Positions 1-8,057 of a stretch of 64,000 bases of DNA are shown piece after piece. The DNA is from Corticium candelabrum (lineage: Eukaryota; Porifera; Homoscleromorpha; Homosclerophorida; Plakinidae): NCBI RefSeq assembly GCF_963422355.1, contig NC_085085.1, positions 3,261,318 to 3,325,317 of the forward strand. Direction: 5' to 3'. The position numbers and the translations under genes were made by a program. The first letter of the stretch is position 1. Each line of letters opens with the position of its first letter. The notes below the pieces were generated by a model. The model saw only the letters and a program-made list of their open reading frames with translations. It was not told where the DNA came from and did not search any database.

Positions 1-183
1 CATTATGGTAGTAGTTGTAAGCTTCAAGTGATTTGTACGCTATAAGCGTTTCTCTTGTAAACGTTCCTGGTGTGTCGATGAGATACGTGTAGATGTCACC
101 AAATTCCAGTGAAGGCCACTGCGAAACGTCGTCGATCCACTCATCTTCTGGTATCAGGGAGTGCGGTAGCACTCCCTATGTAG
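1..183 (-). CDS. Partial exon of an uncharacterised repetitive gene family (left window edge)
   Basis: On the minus strand a frame stays open from about 183 to the window edge. It contains the segments EDEWIDDVSQWP, GDIYTYLIDTPG and AYKSLEAYNYYHN. I recognise this pattern (a Trp-Pro motif, then a Tyr-Leu-Ile-x-Thr-Pro-Gly motif, then Lys-Ala-Tyr-Lys-Ser-Leu-like spacing) from uncharacterised, high-copy proteins of cnidarians and sponges that go on to carry SWIM or YqaJ-type domains downstream; the downstream part would lie left of base 1. No initiator ATG is visible in the piece and the frame is closed upstream by an in-frame TAG, so it is an internal exon or a truncated copy. The function is unknown and the family link is recognition by eye only. 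Confidence 0.4.
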
Positions 184-312
184 GGATGCGAAGAATCTAA
201 AATGACGCCCCATACAAAAGTATCCAAACGCATCCGAACCAGATCTCTCAGAACCCCCTAGTGAGATCTCGGACTCACGTAGCGCTCAGCTTCAAACATT
301 CCTAATGGTAGC

Positions 313-419
313 CAGACTATCACCGCTGACACTAAGCGCCTCAGAAGCCAGCTATCGGCAAGTAAAAAAACCCGATTTATTCTTTCACATTTCACATTTC
401 ACTTTTGTCAGCCAGGCTA
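313..419 (+). repeat. Direct repeat copy 1 (about 106 bp)
   Basis: This block recurs almost unchanged at 957-1062 (from CAGACTATCACCGCTGACAC to GTCAGCCAGGCTA), with a few substitutions and single-base indels. It is a local duplication about 640 bp apart. A shorter echo (a GGGAGTTGT...AGATGCAATCA segment) is found at about 768-793 and 848-874, which suggests repeated local duplication rather than two independent insertions. No coding content is recognised between the copies (420-956). Confidence 0.85.
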
Positions 420-956
420 GCGCCTCACTCGAAGCAGCTACAACGACGAGAGTCACACCAAACGATTCGCTTTTGTCCGAAGAACAGCACTGATCCACCA
501 GCTAGAAATGTGCAAAGTCACCTTGTATCAGTCAACTGCTGCCATGCAATTCCACGTACTGTTTCCCACAACGCCATGTTGTTCCGGTCACGTGTGTACA
601 TGTGACTACATACCGTTTGGAAGCCTAGCTGCCACTTCCACCTGCTGCTACATGCTGCTTACAGTTGCGTGTAGTTGAGCATGTACGACTATGTTCAACG
701 GCGCGGCGTCCTGTCTGACTCTCTGTGCATGTAAGCGTGTATCTCTTTCGTGGAACCCTAGGTAATGGGAGTTGTTTATAGATGCAATCAGTGTTATTAC
801 GTACATCCGTCACGTGGCTACGTACTTCCGTGTATGCGGAGCGTAAGGTGGGAGTTGTCTAGAGATGCAATCAAAGATTGAAATCCCGGCCGAGCTGCAC
901 ACGTTTACTAAAACTTTTAGAACTGTCATTTCCATTTCAAACTACACAAGTCTAAA

Positions 957-1062
957 CAGACTATCACCGCTGACACTAAGCGCCTCAGAAGCCAGCTATC
1001 AGCAAGTAAAAAACCCGATCTATTCTTTCACATTTCACATTTCACTTTTGTCAGCCAGGCTA
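957..1062 (+). repeat. Direct repeat copy 2 (about 106 bp)
   Basis: Second copy of the block at 313-419 in the same orientation. Flanking sequences differ, so the repeat unit is roughly 106 bp. No target-site duplication or terminal structure was seen. The sequence 1063-1306 holds nothing recognisable. Confidence 0.85.
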
Positions 1063-1306
1063 AAGGTCACTTGAAAAGAAGTACCGTAGCTAAACTGGGA
1101 TGTGCAGCGTCTAATTACAGCCTGAAATTCATGGCCTAGGGTGGGAGGGGGCGGGGTGGGACAGAGAGTGCAACATCCACGTGGTCTGTCCTGGGGTTTT
1201 GAACATGAAAGTATTCTCACATGTTCAAAATGCTAAGCACTCCGTTTACTAAAACTGTCTTTTCCATCTGAAATGTATGAAACAAGTCCAAAAATATATG
1301 AAAAAA

Positions 1307-1510
1307 GTCCAAAAACATTTTGAGAAAATGATGGGTATGTAGGGATGGGTACGTACTTATGTCATTTATGCCCATCTCCTACATCACACTCTTTTTACCT
1401 ATATCGCTTGCAGCAGTTGTGAATGTGATGTAGGAGATGGGAATAAATAACATACAGTAAGTACATACTCATCCCTACATACCCATCATTTTCTCAAAAT
1501 GTTTTTGGAC
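1307..1510. mobile_element. Foldback (MITE-like) element
   Basis: Two arms of about 80 bp are near-perfect reverse complements: the left arm begins GTCCAAAAACATTTTGAG and the right arm ends CTCAAAATGTTTTTGGAC, with GATGGGTATGTAGGGATG / CATCCCTACATACCCATC and GCCCATCTCCTACATCAC / GTGATGTAGGAGATGGG further in. A central loop of about 40 bp separates them. There is no coding capacity. The architecture is that of a non-autonomous foldback element. The left flank contains a second AAGTCCAAAAA copy just outside, so the exact tip and target duplication cannot be fixed. Confidence 0.8.
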
Positions 1511-1727
1511 CAGTACTATAGGGGTCAGAGAGTTTCCCCATCTATTCTTAGCTTATTTTGGTATCACTTGCGGGATTCGAAGTCCAGAGATGCAAAATAA
1601 TAGTTGACATCGCACACGTGTTGATAGACGTTGTGGCTTCTGCCCTACGGAAGTGGTTTGTAGGCGTGTATGGTCACATGACAGATGTACTCGCCCCCTG
1701 GAGGCACGGGGTCTAGAGAGGTGACGC
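1511..1727. other. Short unique spacer before the Ginger-like element
   Basis: No gene or repeat recognised. The last four bases (ACGC) are the left candidate for the target duplication of the element that begins at 1728. Confidence 0.5.
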
Positions 1728-1915
1728 TGTTACGGGGATTTGTGGACCCGGTGATTTGTGTACCCTCGCGCTTTGCTCGCGATTCCAGACCGTCGACTCG
1801 ATGCTTCAGACCTCATGTCGGGTACACATATCACCGGCCATGATGCAAAGCTGCTGGTGATTTCGGACCCCGGTGATTTGTGTACCCTTGTGCTTTCCTC
1901 GCCGTCCCAGACTGC
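1728..1915 (+). repeat. Left terminal inverted repeat of the Ginger-like element
   Basis: Aligns with the reverse complement of 6405-6587 over its full length with small indels. It is internally structured: the motif CCCGGTGATTTGTGTACC occurs at about 1747 and again, as a variant, at about 1880, and its inverted partner GGGTACACATATCACCGG sits between them at about 1819. Such inverted and direct sub-repeats are plausible transposase binding sites (inference). Confidence 0.85.
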
Positions 1916-2044
1916 TTTCAAGCTACAGGACTCGCGATCGTAATGCAAAACTAAAGTACTTTCTGTTCCCGATCATCTATTGTACATCTGCATTTAGCTA
2001 GAGAACGAAGATCTCGTCTCGTGACAGTTGCACCCGTGGCCGAA

Positions 2045-2205
2045 AGATGACCATGAAGAAGCCGGATGATGACTGAATCGAAGAAGCCAGATGTACGATG
2101 ACTGTGACTCAACCAGATGATGACTGACTCCTAGAACTGCCGGATGGTGACTGTGACTCAACCGGATGACTGTGATCACAGTCACATGTGACTCAATCGG
2201 ATAAT
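2045..2205 (+). repeat. Subterminal array of CCGGATGATGACTG-like motifs
   Basis: At least five imperfect copies of a unit close to CCGGATGATGACTGTGACTC occur in tandem with variable spacing, in a stretch without coding potential between the left TIR and the first exon of the transposase. Closely related motifs reappear far away at 24203-24230 and 24608-24630, so the motif is not unique to this element. 2206-2580 holds no recognisable feature and may contain the promoter and 5' leader of the transposase gene. Confidence 0.65.
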
Positions 2206-2583
2206 GACTGCGGCATGCCGAGGGTACACTATATATTTAGAGACACAGCTTTAGCGCTGGATTCAGATGCAGGTTGTTGCAGTTGTGCAGTTGAGTGCCT
2301 ACAGTCGCGAGCAGTTGTGCATCATAGCACGTAGAATTGATTCTTTGGTTAGCTACAGTTGATCTACTCTAGAGTTGTAGCTGTATCTACGATTTCGTAC
2401 TAATATGCTTCTATTTGGCTTGCAATAAGTTGTCTCAGTCTGGACGCGCGTGATAGAGCCATATGGAGAATCCAGAGTTGACGGATGCTGACTCAGACGT
2501 AGTAAGATAGCATTGACATCTGCATGCATTAGTATTGAAGAAATGCTCTAAACAATTGCAACGTTACAATTGCTTTTAATGAT

Positions 2584-4400
2584 GTGGTAGGAAGCAGATA
2601 CTGTAACTTAGCAGAACAATTGTCAGAAAACATTGTGAACTCATACAAAGAGTTCCTAGTCTCCGGAGGGACAAACTACACTGATATTCCAAGTAGGAAA
2701 CGAAAATCATTTAGAAGAAGAGCAAAAGATTTTACAGTTCAAGATGGAAGGTTGTATTACACAAAAACTACAGGTTTACTCAGACTGGCACTTGGTAGCA
2801 AAAACGAGCAAGAGCGTGCCTTTCCGGCTTGCGCATCATAATAATTAGTTGCAGTTACTTGAAATATAGCTATGTATATGAGTAAAGAATCACTCTGTTG
2901 ATTGATGTAGGAGTGTCACGTAAATCCAACTGGCGGTCATCTAGGAAGAACTAAAACCACTGACAAAATAAGGAGCAGATATTACTTGCCAAACCAGTAC
3001 ATTGATATCGCAAATCAGGTAGAAATTTTTTTGGTACTAATCTTGTAAAATAATTTAACTAGCACAATTAATGTTGTCTAGATAAGAAAATGTGGTAGGT
3101 GCCAGAGGACGAATTCTGTTCTCAAATTGCAGTCAAACAAACTCCACCCTATTCCTGTTCGTTCTGAAGTGTGGAGTCTAGTTGGAATTGATCTCATGGA
3201 ACCGCTAACAATGACAAGTCAAGGAAACCAATACATACTAACAATGACATGCTATTTCAGTAAATGGGTTGAAGCTTTCCCCATATCAGACAAAACTGCT
3301 GTTACAGTCGCCAGGGCTTTGTACATTGCCTACTGTAGGCATGGAGCACCAAATGATATTATCACTGATCAAGGCAGAGAGTTTGTCAACCAGGTTGTAT
3401 GAGATATGTCCTATGTGCTTGTTAATTCAATCATGTATGTCCAATGTAAACTTTGCTTCACCTGTAGGTGTATGTACCACTAGTTGGATGTTTATACTGT
3501 GTTTGCTTCAACAGGTGTGCAAGGTACTCCATTGTCAATTCAATGTCAGGCAAAGAATAACAGCTGCTTATCATCCTCAGTCTAACGGACTAGATGAAAG
3601 AACAAATCAAACAATTAGAAAGTAAGATAAACAATACAAGAAGATAAGCGTAGTTCTATTGCAACTAGAGTATTATGACTACATAGATGCCTTGAAAAAT
3701 TGGTAATAGAGCATGAAGAAGACTGGGATGAACTCCTTGACCCAGTTCTCTTTGCTATTCGAACCAGTGTTCAAGAGTCCACCAAGTTCACTCCTTTCTT
3801 TTTAATGCATGGGCGAGAAGCTAGGTTTCCTTTAGAAGCTGAAAACAGTGAGATCACTTCTGTCAGTCAGTTGAGTGATGTGCAGCAAGCAGTACATCAT
3901 CTAAAGGAAATGAGAAAAAATGTTTCCCTCAAGTGAAAGAAAACATTGAAAACAATCAGGAAAGACAGAAACAACAATACAGAAAAAGAAAAGAAGCTGT
4001 AGTAAACGTTATCCAGGTTAGACAGACTGTTTTGCGATTAAATATGCTAAAAAGGACAACGAAAGGTCATAAGATGAAAGACACCTGGCTTGGACCATAC
4101 AAAGTTATAGAAATGACTGCATCTGGTGGCTGTGTCCTTCGTTGCATCAAAACTAATTCAGCAATGAAGCGCAAAGTTAATAATAGTCAGCTGAAGATCT
4201 ACAATACACCACAGAAGTCTTCTGAATTGGCAAATGCGACAAGCAAAGATGATGAATCAGCTGCTACTAGGATTAAGGGCAACAGCAAGCCAAATTTCTC
4301 AGATTTAGAACGTCAGCTATTTGATCAAAGTCTGTTACGGCTGTGGCGCACAGGAGCAATATGGGAGGATTGGAAAGCTGAAGAAGACGACGAGACAGAG
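2584..4400 (+). pseudogene. Ginger-like transposase (gypsy-type DDE integrase), multi-exon, frameshifted
   Basis: Coding pieces read 2584-2838 (N-terminal, Arg/Lys-rich segment around SRKRKSFRRR), 2915-3019 (the ...TGGHLGRTKTTDK part of the HHCC zinc-binding domain), 3082-3393 (CGRCQ, then VGIDLMEP with the first catalytic Asp, YFSKWVEAFP, and IITDQGREF with the second Asp), 3515-3621 (YHPQSNGLDERTNQTI with the catalytic Glu) and 3687-4400 (C-terminal integrase region ending in a WLGPYKVIE segment resembling a GPY module). Boundaries at 3020, 3394 and 3622 have GT donors and the partners have AG acceptors. A one-base slip in an A-run near 3916 separates two frames. The role would be DNA cleavage and strand transfer of the element in the nucleus. 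Introns inside an integrase argue against a retrotransposon origin of this copy. Confidence 0.75.
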
Positions 4401-4475
4401 GTATGCATACATCTAGCTACTGGCACAAATTGATTAGTTATGTTATGGTTACTGCATGTACTTTGTGTTTTGCAG

Positions 4476-5198
4476 CTTGCTGAACATACAAGCTCTGTTG
4501 AAGAATGTTGGCTTAGTGTCAATGTAGACGTGGCTCTGTGGCTAGACTGTCAAACATATGAGAAAAAGCCAACATTAAAACGAGTTAGTGATTTTGTGCT
4601 AGTAAATCCTGTTGTTCATCAAGAGTTCAATGATTTTGCAAAAGCTGAAATAACACCAGAATTGCAATTACTACTAGACGTGGACTTGATTAAGGTCTGG
4701 GAAACTGACAAAGCACTCTCATTGCCAAGGTGTTTCGATATCAAAACGTGTATGTCAACATCAGCAGCTCTCAACTTGATGACCTATGCCTGTGGGTATA
4801 TGATATGAGAAAGCTGTATAGCAGTAAAGGAAGAAGTTTGTTTGAGGTAGTTAATAAGAGAGCAAGTATGCCTCAAACATTGTCTAGTCTAACATCAGCT
4901 GCCGAGAGTTCACAAAGGGTAAGTCAACTGAATTTGCCACAATAACCAGAAGATTTGTTATAAAATTTTCTTCTGCAGTGGGTACATAGTCTGGATCTCA
5001 ATAAAACTGATAAATGTGTTATATAAGGCAGGTGTGCCAACGGCTTTCTAACTGACAAGCACATGCATGCTGCTCATCAGCTTCTATTAAAGCAGTTTCC
5101 CTACATCAGTGGACTAGAGTCAACACTCCTTTGCCAGACTTACGGATTCGCTCATGTAACAAGTGATGGCATGAAATAAATACCCCTCTCACTGACAT

Positions 5199-5279
<81 letters not shown>

Positions 5280-6003
5280 CACCACACACACAACACCACG
5301 AACACAACACCACACTACACCACACTACACTAATAGTGTAATATTATCAAAATAATATTATAAGCATTCATGTGGTTTGTAATATTAACAAATGCATTTT
5401 TGTACAGCTATTCAGATTCATTTTACAGGAAGTCATCATTGGGTGACTTCAACCTGCTTTGGCAAACAAGTAAGACTATACGACAGCAATGCTGGCCTAC
5501 ACTTGTCTCCTTGTATGGACACACAGCTGGCGTAAATCTATCAATTGGCTCACAAAGACAACATTCTCATGGTAGAACAAATGCCAGAGCAACAGCAACA
5601 AAATGGTAAAGATTGCGGGCTATTTGCAATAGCATATGCATTTCATGCAGCTCTAGGAGATGATGTAACCATCATGCATTTTGATATTTCCAAAATGCGA
5701 CAACATCTGATTTATTGTTTGGATCGAGAGGAGCTCTCACCTTTTCCAATGGAAGAAGACAAGCCATTGCAAACATGTGACAGAAATCATTTTTATATTT
5801 CTTTGCACTGCAGGTGTTTGTTGCCAAAGACACATGGCAAGATGGTAGAGTGTAACATCTGTGAAAACTTGTATCATGACAGATGTGTCACAATGTCAGT
5901 AGTGAGCCTTGGATTTGCGCTTAATGTAGATAAATGTTTGCTATACACAGTTTCAGTATTAATTTGTTCAATTAATACATCAACTTTAAATATACAAAGT
6001 TGA
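4476..6003 (+). pseudogene. Ulp1/C48-like cysteine protease plus PHD finger encoded by the Ginger-like element
   Basis: After a TTTTGCAG acceptor, frames continue to a GTAAGT donor at 4919, resume at 4979 and include GFLTDKHMHAAHQLLLKQFP, typical of the N-terminal half of Ulp1-like proteases found in such elements. An intron from about 5156 to 5428 holds a CA microsatellite. The next piece carries HHWVTST (catalytic His), RLYDSN (catalytic Asp) and QQNGKDCGLFAIAYA (Gln and catalytic Cys). Downstream CRCLLPKTHGKMVECNIC and YHDRC form a PHD-like Cys/His set. Damage: a frame change near 4727, in-frame TAA at 5024-5026 and at 5533-5535. The protease is thought to act on element-encoded or SUMO/ubiquitin-linked proteins (inference). 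It probably belongs to the same transcription unit as the upstream integrase. Confidence 0.65.
5200..5278. repeat. (CA)n microsatellite
   Basis: About 39 CA units inside the inferred protease intron, followed by degenerate ACACCACACA repeats to about 5330. Confidence 0.97.
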
Positions 6004-6404
6004 AACTGTGAACTAAGTCAGAATCTAGAACCTTAATTAATTAAACATTTGACAACGATATCTTCTCTAGACTTACCTTAAATTGCCAGCTGTGTTAAGA
6101 TTTCCGTCCGTCCGTGTGTACACATGACCAGGTCGTCCATAAGTCTTTAGTTGGCATACACGCGTGCACATCAATGCTCCTACAGCGATCTCCAGTTGCA
6201 AGTTGAGAACTGCAGGCTCGTAGACCCATCTATGCCTGCAGCTGAGTCTGCAATCGTCTCCAACTAATGTTGGAGTGAATCTCCTTCGTACATCAACAAC
6301 GTCAGGCTGGTCAACAGATTGCATGGTTACGTACTAGACTTCACTCACAAAACGACGCCTAGAGACGAGTATTCAGTAATATCAATTGCTTGAAACGTTG
6401 TCAC

Positions 6405-6587
6405 GGTTTGGGACGGCGAGGAAAGCACAAGGGTACGTACACAAATCACCGGGGTCCGAAATCACTAGCAGCTTGCATCATGGCCGGTGATATGTGTACA
6501 CCCTACATGAGGTCTGGAGCATCGAGTCGACGGTCTGGAATCGCGAGCAAAGCGCGAGGATCACCGGGTGCTCAAGTCCCCGTAACA
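6405..6587 (-). repeat. Right terminal inverted repeat of the Ginger-like element
   Basis: Reverse complement of the 1728-1915 repeat, ending TCCCCGTAACA. It lacks about 13 bp present in the left copy after the first CCCGGTGAT and has a GTAC duplication near 6435. The bases 6004-6404 between the PHD region and this TIR show no further gene. Confidence 0.85.
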
Positions 6588-6625
6588 TCGCTACGCCCCA
6601 GAAATATACTTCCGTGCCTACTACG

Positions 6626-6686
6626 CTAATACGCGTTTAGTGCACTTAGATGGACATTACAATGTCTAAGTACTAAACGGTACGCC
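6626..6686. other. Imperfect hairpin
   Basis: GCGTTTAGTGCACTTAGA and TCTAAGTACTAAACGGTACGC form an interrupted stem around a short AT-rich loop. It lies just outside the Ginger-like element; it may be the end of another element or simple host sequence. Confidence 0.5.
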
Positions 6687-6823
6687 TTAATAATTAATTA
6701 AATGTGAAATAGAGTGTGTTCTGCCTCTTCCATGGATCACGTGATACAAGATTAATATTAACACGAGCGCAACTCCAAAGTGCGCCGAGCCAAGCCAGAA
6801 GCGAGCCAGCCGGTTGCTCCAGA

Positions 6824-6826
<3 letters not shown>

Positions 6827-6888
<62 letters not shown>
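6827..6888. repeat. (AT)n microsatellite
   Basis: About 31 uninterrupted AT units. The 6689-7152 stretch around it contains no recognisable gene and would include the promoter of the small gene that starts at 7153. Confidence 0.97.
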
Positions 6889-6890
<2 letters not shown>

Positions 6891-7152
6891 GATGGCATGT
6901 CCACTGATAACAGTGATGACTCTCTTTAGTGTCCTCTGTGTCTCTGGTGGGATTTAACACCTGCTTTGGGTCTGGCTCTGGGTTGCTCACTCGGCGTTAG
7001 GCCACAGCGAGCCGGCCGAGTTAGTAGGCGTGTCTCTTGGTATGCACGCTATTCTAAGTCCCGGACTTCCTACTACTTAGCACGAGGCGTTGTTTGGGTT
7101 ATCCGGACGTTTTAGTACTGTACCGGCCGAGCCAGCCAGCGAACCTTCAACA

Positions 7153-7536
7153 ATGTCAGACACAAAACTTTTTTGCTTGATATTCGTGTTCCTGATCTGG
7201 CTTACGGGACTAGTGTGTGCATGGATCTGCAAGGTCAAAGCAGATGCCAAAAGCGGAGACCTTGCTTTGGTCGGAGCCATTCTTTACTGTTTCACTGTGG
7301 TGATTGCGATAAAGCGTGCTGTGAAAGATGACAAAAAGAACTACGTGTGCTGCTCATTCGTTTTGCTTCTTTTTGGTTTTGTATGTGGTCTCATACTTCC
7401 GTTTATCTCTTGTATACTTTTCATTGTTGGTGGAGTGAGAACAGAAGTTGTCGAGGCAAAGGCTCTCGCGTTGACAGCTGCTGCTTGCCAACTCGTAACC
7501 TTGCCTGTCATCTGTTGCTTGTGGGCAACGGGATAG
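7153..7536 (+). CDS. Small four-helix membrane protein, unknown function
   Basis: A single-exon frame of 127 residues starting at the ATG in CAACAATGTC, which is the first ATG of the open frame. Hydrophobic segments lie at roughly residues 6-26, 38-53, 64-93 and 104-124, separated by short charged loops (KVKADAKSGD, KRAVKDDKKN, RTEVVEAK), so four membrane passes are likely. The segments contain many Cys residues. No Cys/His metal motif, no enzymatic motif and no resemblance to a transposon protein was seen. It has the look of small tetraspan proteins, but without a family signature. It is one of few intact non-mobile frames in the window and sits between two transposons. Whether the frame is a complete gene or the last exon of a longer one cannot be decided from sequence alone. 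Confidence 0.55.
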   Translation: MSDTKLFCLIFVFLIWLTGLVCAWICKVKADAKSGDLALVGAILYCFTVVIAIKRAVKDDKKNYVCCSFVLLLFGFVCGLILPFISCILFIVGGVRTEVVEAKALALTAAACQLVTLPVICCLWATG

Positions 7537-7895
7537 TAGAAAGACTGAAACAGTTCGATAGATCAGACCTAGAATATGTTAGTCCTTTTGTATCTTGGTT
7601 GCAGTTGTCTTGCCACTACAAAGGAACGTGTGCTGGTGTAGTGTGCGAGTGCAACAAGTCTATCGCGTAATTGTAGATTACGTGCTGCATGTGAAATGGC
7701 TTGTTTCTAGCTGAGCTTGATGGGTAACTGATACAAAATTGGAAATTATTTTATTGCATTTTTCGTATGTTCTTAATTAATGTGCGTATGTCTAAACATT
7801 AGAAGTTTAATTTTTGAAGTCACATTCGCGAAGATACTGAGTCGCAAAGTTGCCTCCTGGTGCATGGTGTCTAGATCCGGTAAGTAGGCGTATAC
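7537..7895. other. Presumed 3' flank of the membrane protein gene
   Basis: No further gene. An open frame reaching 7670 in another frame overlaps the membrane protein and looks like a shadow. The final bases TATAC (7891-7895) are the left target duplication of the gypsy element. Confidence 0.5.
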
Positions 7896-7999
7896 TGTAA
7901 GATAACGGTTACAGCTGTGCACTTCGTGACAGTCAGAATCGTTCTGATCTATTTCCGATTACACATACGGGATAGTGAATCTAATTACATTACATGTCA
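7896..7999 (-). repeat. 3' LTR of the gypsy element (104 bp)
   Basis: Identical base for base to 12105-12208. Only 104 bp, unusually short for Ty3/gypsy LTRs, which commonly span several hundred bases. Confidence 0.95.
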
Positions 8000-8057
8000 T
8001 CTATCTGTCTCTGGGTGACTTCAACTCAAAAGTGCAGTGTCAAGCAATGGTTGCTAA

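Larger units (their letters stand above)
1728..6587 (+). mobile_element. Ginger-like DNA transposon with long TIRs, integrase, Ulp1-like protease and PHD finger
   Basis: Inverted repeats of about 185 bp bound this 4.86-kb unit. Left tip TGTTACGGGGA at 1728, right tip TCCCCGTAACA ending at 6587. Immediately outside are ACGC (1724-1727) and TCGC (6588-6591), a 4-bp candidate target duplication with one mismatch. Inside, on the plus strand, are an intron-containing gypsy-type integrase, then a Ulp1/C48-like cysteine protease and a PHD-like finger. From established knowledge, Ginger DNA transposons combine TIRs starting TGTNR, about 4-bp target duplications and a gypsy-related integrase as transposase, with protease and PHD modules in some lineages. 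No LTRs and no reverse transcriptase lie between the ends. Several frameshifts and stops make the copy non-functional as read. Confidence 0.8.

Noticed and set aside
1728..6587. Reading the integrase at 3.1-4.4 kb as another gypsy retrotransposon
   Set aside because: No reverse transcriptase, RNase H, gag or LTRs lie between the inverted repeats, and the integrase has introns; the TIRs fit a DNA transposon.
6687..6990. Long frames over the (AT)n tract
   Set aside because: They consist of alternating Tyr-Ile translated from the microsatellite.
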